Part shown: piece after piece, positions 50,707-57,759 of the stretch
Layout: every line of letters starts with the position of its first letter
Position numbering within the stretch: the first letter of the stretch is position 1
DNA from: Pseudorhodoferax sp. Leaf274
GTDB taxonomy: Bacteria; Pseudomonadota; Gammaproteobacteria; Burkholderiales; Burkholderiaceae_C
Direction: 5' to 3'
Length of the DNA: 64,000 nucleotides
Assembly: GCF_001422445.1 (NCBI RefSeq)
Contig: NZ_LMNA01000030.1
Coordinates: forward strand, 454,781-518,780
The notes under the pieces: model-generated
Database searches by the model: none
The model's input: the letters and a program-made list of their open reading frames with translations, nothing else
What the model was told of the DNA's origin: nothing
Translations under genes and position numbers: made by a program

Positions 50707-51759
50707 ATGACCGATCGGCTCGGGCCGGTCGACGCACTCAAGGCGTTCGCCTGCGTGCTGATCGTCTGGCACCACCTGGCCTTCTACGGGCCGATGTCCG
50801 ACCTTGCCCGGCCGCTGGCGCCGGCCGTGGTCGACTGGCTCTACACCTACGGCCGCATGGCGGTCCAGCTGTTCCTGGTGGCCTCGGGCTTCCTGCTGGC
50901 ACGCGGCATGGGGCCGGGCCGCAGGCCGTCCGGGCCGTGGCCCGCGCAGGTCGGCCGGCGCTACCTGCGGCTGCTGGTGCCCTATGCGGCCGCGCTGGTG
51001 CTGGCCATCCTGGTGGCCGACCTGGTGCGCAACAGCGTCGGCCATCCGGATGCGCCGGCGACGCCCACCTGGGCGCAGCTGCTGGCGCACCTGCTCATGG
51101 TGCAGGACCTGCTGGGCGAGGAGGCGCTCTCGGCCGGCGTCTGGTACGTGGCGATCGACCTGCAGCTGTTCGCGCTGGCGGCGCTGCTGTGCCGCCTGCC
51201 CGGTGCGGCAGCCGCTGCCGCCGTCGCGGGCCTGACGGCGGTCTCGCTGTTCTGGGGCAACCTGGACCACCGGTTCGAGGCGACGGCGCTGTATTTCTTC
51301 GGCGCGTATGGGTTCGGCCTGCTGGCGGGATGGTCGGCCCGCTCGGCCCGGCCCTGGGCGGGGCTGGCCGCCGTGGCCGCGCTCGGCATCGCCGCGCTGG
51401 TGCTCGATTGGCGCGACCGCATCGCGGTCGCGTGGGTGTGCGCCCTGGCCCTGGGCGCGCTGCAGGCCGCCGGGGCGATGGCCTGGCAGCCGCCGCGCTG
51501 GATCGGCTGGCTGTCGCGCATCTCCTACCCGGTCTTCCTCGTGCATTTCTCCGTGCTGTTGGGGACTGGCGCGCTGTGGGCCTGGCTGTGGCCCGATGGC
51601 GCGGCCGTGCACGCCTTGGGCATGGTGGTGGCGTTCGCGCTGTCGCTGGCGGCGGGGGCTGCACTGCAGCGGCTGGAGCAGCGCATCGTGCGCCCGCGCG
51701 CCGCACTGGGCTGGCAGCTGGCGGTGCTGGCGGCCGGCCTGGTCGCGATGGGGATCTGA
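50707..51759 (+). CDS. Acyltransferase 3 (OafA-type) family membrane protein
   Basis: A 350-residue polytopic protein with about ten helices. The N-terminus DALKAFACVLIVWHHLAFYGP carries the R/K-x-x-A-x-x-x-V-x-x-x-H-H pattern of the acyltransferase-3 family, with VQLFLVASGFLLARG after helix 2. RRYLRLLVPYAAALVLAILVA and ISYPVFLVHFSVLLGTGALW complete the pattern. These proteins O-acetylate polysaccharides, lipids or antibiotics at the membrane. It starts 13 bases after the nitronate monooxygenase gene. The acceptor is unknown. Confidence 0.88.
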   Translation: MTDRLGPVDALKAFACVLIVWHHLAFYGPMSDLARPLAPAVVDWLYTYGRMAVQLFLVASGFLLARGMGPGRRPSGPWPAQVGRRYLRLLVPYAAALVLAILVADLVRNSVGHPDAPATPTWAQLLAHLLMVQDLLGEEALSAGVWYVAIDLQLFALAALLCRLPGAAAAAAVAGLTAVSLFWGNLDHRFEATALYFFGAYGFGLLAGWSARSARPWAGLAAVAALGIAALVLDWRDRIAVAWVCALALGALQAAGAMAWQPPRWIGWLSRISYPVFLVHFSVLLGTGALWAWLWPDGAAVHALGMVVAFALSLAAGAALQRLEQRIVRPRAALGWQLAVLAAGLVAMGI

Positions 51760-51791
51760 GGCCGTCCGGGCCAAGCGCTCCACAGGACCGC

Positions 51792-51911
51792 ATGCCACCG
51801 CACTTCACCATCTCTGCAGCGCCCGACGGCGCCCGGTTCGCCGCCCGCGCGCGGTCCGGGCGCGCGCGCCATGTGCAGCCCGTCGCCGATGCCGGCACCC
51901 GGTCGGACTGA
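51792..51911 (+). CDS. Possible 39-residue ORF overlapping the Bug gene start
   Basis: ATG at 51792 opens a 39-codon frame (MPPHFTISAAPDGARFAARA...) ending in TGA that shares one base with the ATG at 51911. No strong ribosome site or known motif is seen. It is noted because the exact TGATG overlap is the coupling used throughout this window, but chance is the safer reading. Confidence 0.2.
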   Translation: MPPHFTISAAPDGARFAARARSGRARHVQPVADAGTRSD

Positions 51912-52930
51912 TGGTGCAGGCGGTCCGGATGCCCACCTCTGTTCCACCGTCTCGCCGCCGCGCCCTTGGCTGGCTCGGCCTGCCGCTGCTCGGCACGCTG
52001 GCGCCGGCCCGTGCGGCCGGCGACTATCCGGCGCGGCCCGTGCGCATCCTCGTGCCGTTCACGCCCGGCGGCTCCAGCGACATCCTGGCGCGCGCCATCG
52101 GGCAGGAGCTGGGCCGGGGCTGGCAGCAGCCCGTCGTCGTCGAGAACGTTCCGGGTGCGGGCGGCACGCTGGCCTCCGAGCGCGCCGCGCGCTCGGCCGC
52201 AGACGGCCACACGCTGTTCATGGGCCACACCGGCACGCTGGCGGTGAACCCGTGGCTGTATCCGCGGTTGCGTTTCGACCCGCTCGCGGCGTTCGCGCCC
52301 GTGGCGGCGGTGGCGGGCGTGCCCAATGTGCTGGTGGTGCATCCGTCCGTGCCTGCGGCCAGCCTGGCCGAGCTGCTGGCGCACGCCAAGGCCAGGCCCG
52401 GGCAGTTGGCCTACGGCTCGGGCGGCAACGGCAGCGCCGCGCACCTGACGATGGAATACCTCAAGCTGCAGACCGGCCTGCAGGCGCTGCATGTGCCGTA
52501 CAAGGGCACGGCGCCTTCGGTCAACGACCTGCTGGGCGGACAGGTGCAGCTGCTGTTCACCGGCGCGCCGGCGCTGTTGCCGCACATCAGGGCGGGCGGC
52601 ATGCGGGCTATTGCCGTCTCCAGCGCGCGCCGCCTGCCGCAGCTGCCCGACGTGCCCACCGTGGCCGAGACCGGCGTGGCCGGCACGCGCGGCTTCGAGG
52701 CCGACCAGTGGTACGGGCTGGTGGCACCGGCCGGCACGCCGGCCGCGGTGGTGCAGACGCTCAACATGCGCGTCAACCAGGCGCTGGCCAGCGAGGGCGT
52801 GCGCGCGCGGCTCGCCACCGAGGGCGCGGACCCGATGCCCATCACGCCGCAGGCCTTCGGCCAGTGGATCGCCAAGGACAAGGCGCGCTGGGAGGCCGTG
52901 ATCAAGGCCGCCCACGTGACGGTCGAGTAG
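51911..52930 (+). CDS. Bug-family substrate-binding protein (after the acyltransferase)
   Basis: A 339-residue receptor with an Arg-rich signal (SRRRALGWLGLPLLGTLAPARAAG), possibly twin-arginine. YPARPVRILVPFTPGGSSDILARAI, VENVPGAGGTLA, SAADGHTLFMGHTG, YGSGGNGSAAHLTM and HVPYKGTAPSVNDLLGGQV follow. H replaces Y in the DGYTL loop, a divergence from the other receptors. ATG 51911 or 51929 is possible; the second still contains the whole signal. It lies in the same direction as the nitronate monooxygenase and acyltransferase genes and converges on the GST gene. Confidence 0.9.
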   Translation: MVQAVRMPTSVPPSRRRALGWLGLPLLGTLAPARAAGDYPARPVRILVPFTPGGSSDILARAIGQELGRGWQQPVVVENVPGAGGTLASERAARSAADGHTLFMGHTGTLAVNPWLYPRLRFDPLAAFAPVAAVAGVPNVLVVHPSVPAASLAELLAHAKARPGQLAYGSGGNGSAAHLTMEYLKLQTGLQALHVPYKGTAPSVNDLLGGQVQLLFTGAPALLPHIRAGGMRAIAVSSARRLPQLPDVPTVAETGVAGTRGFEADQWYGLVAPAGTPAAVVQTLNMRVNQALASEGVRARLATEGADPMPITPQAFGQWIAKDKARWEAVIKAAHVTVE

Positions 52931-52938
52931 GCCTGCCG

Positions 52939-53604
52939 CTACGGCTCGTCCGGGCCGAAGACCGTGGGGGCGTCTCCCGGCTGCCAGGGTGGCAGCCTTC
53001 GCATGGCGCTGGCGAAGAGCGCCGACTGTTGCCAGCCATCCAGCCACTGCCGCAGCGCGGGCCACGGCTGCGCGGCGAACCAGTCCGGCGCCACGCCGGC
53101 GAACTGCCGTACGAAGGGCGCCAGCGCGGCGTCGGCCAGCGTGGCGTGGCCGCCGCAGAGGAAGGGGCCGGCCTGCAGCCGCGCCTGCAGCGCCATGAGG
53201 AAGGGCAGGCAGGCCTGGCGTGCGGCCGTGCCGTCGGGCTCGCCATGGCGCTCTGGGTACTTGTAGCGGTCCAGCAGGGGCTTGAACTGCGTGTCGTTGG
53301 CTGCCACCAGCTCCAGCATCTGCGCCGGCGTCGCCTCGCTCGGGCGGCCCCAGCCCAGGGGGTCGTGGCGTGCGAGCGCCCATTGCATGATGGCCAGGCT
53401 TTCGTCGATGACCTGGCCATCGGCCAGCACCAGCACCGGCACGGTGGCCTTGGGCGAGGCGTTGCGCAGGGCCTGGGGCTTGTCGCGCAGCACCACTTCG
53501 CGCAGCTCGCAGGCCTGGCCGGCGGCCAGCAGCGCCAGCCGCGCGCGCATGGCGTAGGGGCAGCGGCGGAACGAGTACAGCAGCGGCAGCGGCGGCGGCG
53601 TCAT
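52939..53604 (-). CDS. Glutathione S-transferase family protein
   Basis: A 221-residue GST. The active-site loop FRRCPYAMRARLAL has C-P-Y, a Cys-type (omega/beta-like) centre. KATVPVLVLADGQVIDESLAIMQWAL carries the cis-Pro and glutathione-binding S. The C-terminal helical domain is complete (SALFASAMRRLPPW). It overlaps the TrhO gene stop by ATGA and is the last gene of the antiporter operon. Role there: perhaps redox or thiol maintenance under alkaline or ionic stress; this is inference. Confidence 0.9.
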   Translation of the reverse strand: MTPPPLPLLYSFRRCPYAMRARLALLAAGQACELREVVLRDKPQALRNASPKATVPVLVLADGQVIDESLAIMQWALARHDPLGWGRPSEATPAQMLELVAANDTQFKPLLDRYKYPERHGEPDGTAARQACLPFLMALQARLQAGPFLCGGHATLADAALAPFVRQFAGVAPDWFAAQPWPALRQWLDGWQQSALFASAMRRLPPWQPGDAPTVFGPDEP

Positions 53605-54527
53605 GCCGGGTCGGGCAGGCCGAGGTGGGTGCCGTCGCGCGTGGCGGCCAGTTCCATCTGGCGCTGGCGTTCCCGGTAGCCGGCGCGCTGGCCTTCGTTG
53701 CGCTGCGTGGCGCAATGCGCGCACTGCACGCCTTCGACGAAGTGCGGCGAGGTGCGGTCGGCCAGGCCCAGCGGCTGGCGGCACGAACGGCACAGGCTGT
53801 GCGTGCCGGCGGCCAGGCCGTGGCCCAAGGACACGCGCTCGTCGAACACGAAGCACTCGCCGCGCCACAGGCTGTCCGCGGGCGCGACCTGCTCCAGGTA
53901 GTTAAGGATGCCGCCCTCGAGCTGGTAGACCTCGGCAAAGCCCTGGGCACGCAACAGGCTGGATGCCTTCTCGCAGCGGATGCCGCCGGTGCAGAACATG
54001 GCGACGGCCGGCTGGCCGTCGAGCAGCCCGCCCGGTTGCGATTGCGCGGCGATCCAGGCCGGCCAGTCGGTGAAGGCCGCGGTTGCGGGATCGACGGCAT
54101 CGGCGAAGCTGCCGATGGCGACCTCGTAGCGGTTGCGCACGTCCAGCAGCACGAGGCCCGGGCGCTGCAGCAGCGCATTCCATTGCGCGGGCGGCACGTG
54201 CTCGCCGGTCTGGCCGGCCGGGTCCAGGCCGCGCACGCCCATGGTCACGATCTCGCGCTTGCAGCGCACCTTGAGGCGGTGCAGCGGCACGCTGGCGCAG
54301 GCGGCGCTGCGCACGGCCAGGGCCGCCAGCCGCGGGTCGGCACGCAGGTGGTCGAGCACCGCCTGCACGGCGCCGTCCTGGCCGGCGATGCTTCCGTTGA
54401 TGCCCTCGGGCGCCAGCAGGATGTTGCCGCGCACGTCGTGCGCCGCGCACAGCGCGCGCAAGGGCTCCACGCGCGCGGCGCAGTCGGGCAGCGCGGCGAA
54501 GCAGTAGAACGAGGCGGTGCGCGGCAC
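53601..54527 (-). CDS. trhO: Rhodanese-domain tRNA uridine hydroxylase TrhO
   Basis: A 308-residue member of the YceA/UPF0176 family. The N-terminal acylphosphatase-like part (SFYCFAALP...GNILLAPEGINGSIAG) precedes the rhodanese domain with the active loop AMFCTGGIRCEKASS; C179 is the catalytic Cys. The C-terminus has two CxxC pairs (LCRSC and VQCAHC) that may bind zinc. E. coli TrhO makes 5-hydroxyuridine at tRNA position 34 using O2. GTG at 54527 after TTGAGGGGCACC is preferred. It lies 8 bases after the antiporter subunit G gene, an unusual location. Confidence 0.88.
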   Translation of the reverse strand: MPRTASFYCFAALPDCAARVEPLRALCAAHDVRGNILLAPEGINGSIAGQDGAVQAVLDHLRADPRLAALAVRSAACASVPLHRLKVRCKREIVTMGVRGLDPAGQTGEHVPPAQWNALLQRPGLVLLDVRNRYEVAIGSFADAVDPATAAFTDWPAWIAAQSQPGGLLDGQPAVAMFCTGGIRCEKASSLLRAQGFAEVYQLEGGILNYLEQVAPADSLWRGECFVFDERVSLGHGLAAGTHSLCRSCRQPLGLADRTSPHFVEGVQCAHCATQRNEGQRAGYRERQRQMELAATRDGTHLGLPDPA

Positions 54528-54535
54528 GGTGCCCC

Positions 54536-54901
54536 TCAATCGCCGGTGTCGGGAGGCAGGGGCTGCGAGTGGCTGGCGTGCGGCAGGTCCACGCCCTTCT
54601 GCCGGTCGCGGAACAGGGCCGCGCGCATCAGGAAGATGGTGGTGACCGGGGCCGTCAGCGCCACGAACAGGGCGATCAGGATGGCGTGCAGGAACAGGTT
54701 GGTGCCCTGCACCGAGAAGTAGACGACGGTTGCCAGCATCACGCACCAGGCGCCCGCGGTGGCGCCCAGCGTGGGGGCGTGGATGCGGTTGTAGAAGCTG
54801 GGCAGGCGCACCAGGCCAAAGGAGCCGATGGCGGCGAAGGCCGCGCCGGCCACGGCGAACAGCGCGGTCAGGATCTCGGCCCAGATCGGCAGCGGGGTCA
54901 T
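54536..54901 (-). CDS. phaG: Mrp/Pha-type cation:proton antiporter subunit G
   Basis: A 121-residue protein with three helices: TALFAVAGAAFAAIGSFGLVRLPSFYNRIHAPTLGATAGAWCVMLATVVYF and ILIALFVALTAPVTTIFLMRAAL. The GLVRLPSFYNRIHAPT motif is diagnostic of MrpG/MnhG. It is a small subunit of a seven-part antiporter that exchanges Na+ or K+ for H+. It lies 10 bases from subunit F on the same strand. Confidence 0.92.
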   Translation of the reverse strand: MTPLPIWAEILTALFAVAGAAFAAIGSFGLVRLPSFYNRIHAPTLGATAGAWCVMLATVVYFSVQGTNLFLHAILIALFVALTAPVTTIFLMRAALFRDRQKGVDLPHASHSQPLPPDTGD

Positions 54902-54911
54902 GGCAGCCTCC

Positions 54912-55190
54912 TCACTCGATCACCTCGCCACGCAGCAGGAACTTGGCCAGCACGGTGGAGCCGACGAAGCCGAACAGCGCGATCAGCATCGCCGCCTCGA
55001 AGTAGACGTTGCTGGTGTAGGTGATGCCCAGCACCAGCATGGTCAGCATGCCGTTGATGTACAGGCAGTCCAGCGCCATCACGCGGTCCTGCGCGGCCGG
55101 GCCGACCAGCAGCCTGAACAGCGCGCAGAGCATGGCCACGGCCAGCAGGAACAGGGCGATCTTGAGGCCCCAGAACAGGATGGGTGTCAT
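54912..55190 (-). CDS. phaF: Mrp/Pha-type cation:proton antiporter subunit F
   Basis: A 92-residue, three-helix protein with the subunit-F pattern: ALFLLAVAMLCALFRLLVGPAAQDRVMALDCLYINGMLTMLVLGI and MLIALFGFVGSTVLAKFLLRG. RLLVGPAAQDRVMALD is the conserved loop of MrpF/PhaF. The start overlaps the subunit E stop (ATGA), typical of this tightly coupled operon. The length matches homologues. Confidence 0.92.
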   Translation of the reverse strand: MTPILFWGLKIALFLLAVAMLCALFRLLVGPAAQDRVMALDCLYINGMLTMLVLGITYTSNVYFEAAMLIALFGFVGSTVLAKFLLRGEVIE

Positions 55191-55693
55191 GGCGTGGTCC
55201 CTTCCGGTTGAAAGATCTCGAGCAGCGGGCGTTCGTAGCGCAGCTTCAGGCGGGCGATGAAGTCGTCCTCGTCCACCAGATCGAACACATGGATCAACAG
55301 CTTGCTGCGGTCCAGCGACAGTTCGCCCCAGGCGGTGCCCGGCGTCAGGCACATGATCATGGCCAGCACCGCGAGGCCGTTGGGGTCGCGCAGCTCCAGC
55401 GGCACGACGACGAAGTAGCTGTTGAGCCGCACGTTGCGCCGCGTGAGCACGAGCCAGGCCACGTTCTTGGCCGACACGAGCATGTCGGCGATTGCCGCGC
55501 CGGCCAGGCGCAGCGCCACGCGAGGCTTGCGCATGCGCACGGTGGCCGGGCGCAGGCCTTGCGTGATCAGCGGCACCACCAGCGCCAGCACCAGGGCCGA
55601 CAGCAGCGTGCTGGGCTCCACCGACTGGTGCAGCAGCAGCCAGACCACGAACAGCGTGGCCGACAGCGGCGGCGAGGGCAGCAGGCGCTTCAT
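55187..55693 (-). CDS. phaE: Mrp/Pha-type cation:proton antiporter subunit E
   Basis: A 168-residue protein with N-terminal helices (LFVVWLLLHQSVEPSTLLSALVLALVVPLI) and the subunit-E segment VSAKNVAWLVLTRRN...NSYFVVVPLELRDPNGLAVLAMIMCLTPGTAWGELSLDRSKLLIHVFDLVDEDDF, which includes TPGT as the family signature. The start overlaps the subunit D stop by ATGA. It is part of the stable subcomplex with F and G. Confidence 0.92.
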   Translation of the reverse strand: MKRLLPSPPLSATLFVVWLLLHQSVEPSTLLSALVLALVVPLITQGLRPATVRMRKPRVALRLAGAAIADMLVSAKNVAWLVLTRRNVRLNSYFVVVPLELRDPNGLAVLAMIMCLTPGTAWGELSLDRSKLLIHVFDLVDEDDFIARLKLRYERPLLEIFQPEGTTP

Positions 55694-57405
55694 GGCGTCT
55701 TCTCCTTCAACGGTGGCGGCGGCACGGGGCTGGCTGCCATCACGGCCTGGCGGTAGTGCAGGCCGGAATGCAGCACCTGGGCCGTGGCCTGGGCGTGCTG
55801 CATGACCGGGCCGGCGCCGATGGTCAGGCCGATGGCGGCCAGCAGCAGCCCGGCCACCGGCAGCACCTCCAGCGCCGGCAGCGCGGGCATGTGCGCGTGC
55901 GGCTGGTTCCAGAAGTAGCGGATGCCTGCGCGGCACAGCGCCACCAGCGTGAGGAAGCCGCCGCCGATCAGCAACACCATCACGGCGATGCCGGCATGGC
56001 CGAGCTGGGGCGCCTGCAGCAGGCCCGACAGCATGGCGAACTTGCCGACGAAGCCCGCCAGCGGCGGCAGTCCGGCCAGCAGCAGCGTGCACAGGATGAA
56101 GGCCAGGCCCAGGAAGGCCACGCCGGCCGGGATGGCGCGGCCATACAGGGCCTGGGCGTTGTCGTCCAGGTTGACGTCGGACAGCAGGCGCAGGTCTTCG
56201 CTGAGGAAGGGCGCATCGTCCCGGGCCGCATGCGGCGCCACGCTGGAGCCGTTGCGCCAGCGTTCGACGATGTCGACCAGCAGGAACAGCGCGCTGACGG
56301 CCAGCGTGGAACTCATGAGGTAGTACAGCGCGCCGGCCCAGACGGCGGCCTGGCCCAGGCCCACGGCGGCCAGCAGCGTGCCGGCCGAGACCAGCACGCT
56401 GTAGCTGGCCAGCAGCGCCAGCCGCTGGGTGCCCAGCACGCCCAGCGCGCCGACGAACAGCGTGACCAGGCCCAGGCCCAGGATGGCGGTCTGGCCGAAC
56501 TGGGCCGAGGCACCGGCGTCCACGCCGAACAGCACGCTCCACAGCCGCAGCACGGTGTACACGCCCAGCTTGGTCAGCAGCGCGAACACCGCGCCGACCG
56601 GTGCCACCACGCTGCCGTAGGCAGGCACCAGCCAGAAATTCAGCGGCCAGGCCCCGGCCTTGGCGAAGAAGGCCGTGGCCAGGATGGCGGCGGCCGCGTG
56701 CACGAGGCCGCGGTCGGCCGGGTCGAGCGCGGCGATGCGCTGGCCCAGGTCGGCCATGTTGAGCGTGCCAGTCATGCCGTAGAGCATGGCCGCGCCGATC
56801 AGGAACATGGACGAGGCCGCCAGGTTGATGGCGATGTAGTGCAGGCCGGCCTGCACGCGCTGGCGGCCCGAGCCGTGCAGCAGCAGGCCGTACGAGGCGG
56901 CCAGCATGACCTCGAAGAAGACGAAGAGGTTGAACAGGTCGCCCGTCAGGAACGCGCCGTTCAGGCCCATCAGCTGCAGCTGCAGCATGGGGTGGAAGTG
57001 CACGCCGGCACGGTCCCAGCGCGAGGTGGAGTAGATCGAGGCGGCGAACGCGATCACACCCGTGAGCGCGACCATCATGGTCGAGAGCCGGTCGGCCACC
57101 AGCACGATGCCGAACGGCGCCATCCAGTTGCCGGACAGGTACACGCCGATCGAGCCCGGCCCGTCGCCTGTGGCGGCGGCATTGACCCAGCGCAGCAACG
57201 CCAGCGAGACCAGCATGCCGAGCAGGCCGGAGACCACCGTCAGCGTGGCCTTGGTGCGGCGGTGGCGCTCGTCCAGCAGCAGCATCAGCGCGGCCGTCAG
57301 CATGGGCAGCAGGATGGGCGCCGCGATCAGGTGCGGCATGCTGAACTCCAGCAGCCGGTCGAGCAGATGCATGGCGTCGTCGAAGAGCAGGTGCAGGCTG
57401 TTCAT
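55690..57405 (-). CDS. phaD: Mrp/Pha-type cation:proton antiporter subunit D
   Basis: A 571-residue, 14-helix NuoM/N-like proton-translocating subunit. The conserved Glu in FFEVMLAASYGLLL (about residue 155) and Lys in AKAGAWPLNFWLVPAYGSVVAPVGAVFALLTKLGVY are the proton-channel residues. A central loop (about 378-420) with VDIVERWRNGSSVAPHAARDD is longer than usual. It is one of two large antiporter subunits and overlaps subunit C by ATGA. Which ion is exchanged (Na+, K+ or Li+) is not readable. Confidence 0.93.
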   Translation of the reverse strand: MNSLHLLFDDAMHLLDRLLEFSMPHLIAAPILLPMLTAALMLLLDERHRRTKATLTVVSGLLGMLVSLALLRWVNAAATGDGPGSIGVYLSGNWMAPFGIVLVADRLSTMMVALTGVIAFAASIYSTSRWDRAGVHFHPMLQLQLMGLNGAFLTGDLFNLFVFFEVMLAASYGLLLHGSGRQRVQAGLHYIAINLAASSMFLIGAAMLYGMTGTLNMADLGQRIAALDPADRGLVHAAAAILATAFFAKAGAWPLNFWLVPAYGSVVAPVGAVFALLTKLGVYTVLRLWSVLFGVDAGASAQFGQTAILGLGLVTLFVGALGVLGTQRLALLASYSVLVSAGTLLAAVGLGQAAVWAGALYYLMSSTLAVSALFLLVDIVERWRNGSSVAPHAARDDAPFLSEDLRLLSDVNLDDNAQALYGRAIPAGVAFLGLAFILCTLLLAGLPPLAGFVGKFAMLSGLLQAPQLGHAGIAVMVLLIGGGFLTLVALCRAGIRYFWNQPHAHMPALPALEVLPVAGLLLAAIGLTIGAGPVMQHAQATAQVLHSGLHYRQAVMAASPVPPPPLKEKTP

Positions 57406-57758
57406 TCCTGCCCTCCTTCGCTCTTTTCGGTGCCGTCCACATGGTCGGTGCCCGTGAGGCCGCGCGAGGCCAGCATCACGACCAGGAACAGCGCCGTCAT
57501 CGCGAAGCCGATCACGATGGCCGTCAGCACCAGGGCCTGGGGCATGGGGTCGGCCGTGTTGGCCAGCGTGGCGATGACGCCGGGCACGAGCACGGGCTCG
57601 CTGTCGACCTTGAGCCGGCCCATGCTGAAGATGAACAGGTTCACGGCGTAGGCGATCAGCGTCAGGCCCATGATGACCTGAAAGGTACGTGGGCGCAGCA
57701 GCAGGTACACGCCCGAACTGGTGAGCACGCCGATGGCGATGGCGAGGACGGCTTCCAA
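57402..57758 (-). CDS. phaC: Mrp/Pha-type cation:proton antiporter subunit C
   Basis: A 118-residue NuoK-like protein with three helices: AIAIGVLTSSGVYLLLRPRTFQVIMGLTLIAYAVNLFIFSMG and ALVLTAIVIGFAMTALFLVVMLA. GLTLIAYAVNLFIF and DPMPQALVLTAIVIGFA are the MrpC signature segments. The charged tail ends EGGQE. One base separates its start from the stop of the AB fusion gene. The symbol phaC here means the antiporter subunit, not PHA synthase. Confidence 0.92.
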   Translation of the reverse strand: MEAVLAIAIGVLTSSGVYLLLRPRTFQVIMGLTLIAYAVNLFIFSMGRLKVDSEPVLVPGVIATLANTADPMPQALVLTAIVIGFAMTALFLVVMLASRGLTGTDHVDGTEKSEGGQE

Positions 57759-57759
57759 A

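Noticed and set aside
57402-57758. phaC read as polyhydroxyalkanoate synthase because of the symbol
   Set aside because: The product is a 118-residue NuoK-like membrane subunit in an antiporter operon; PHA synthases are about 550-600 residues with a lipase box.
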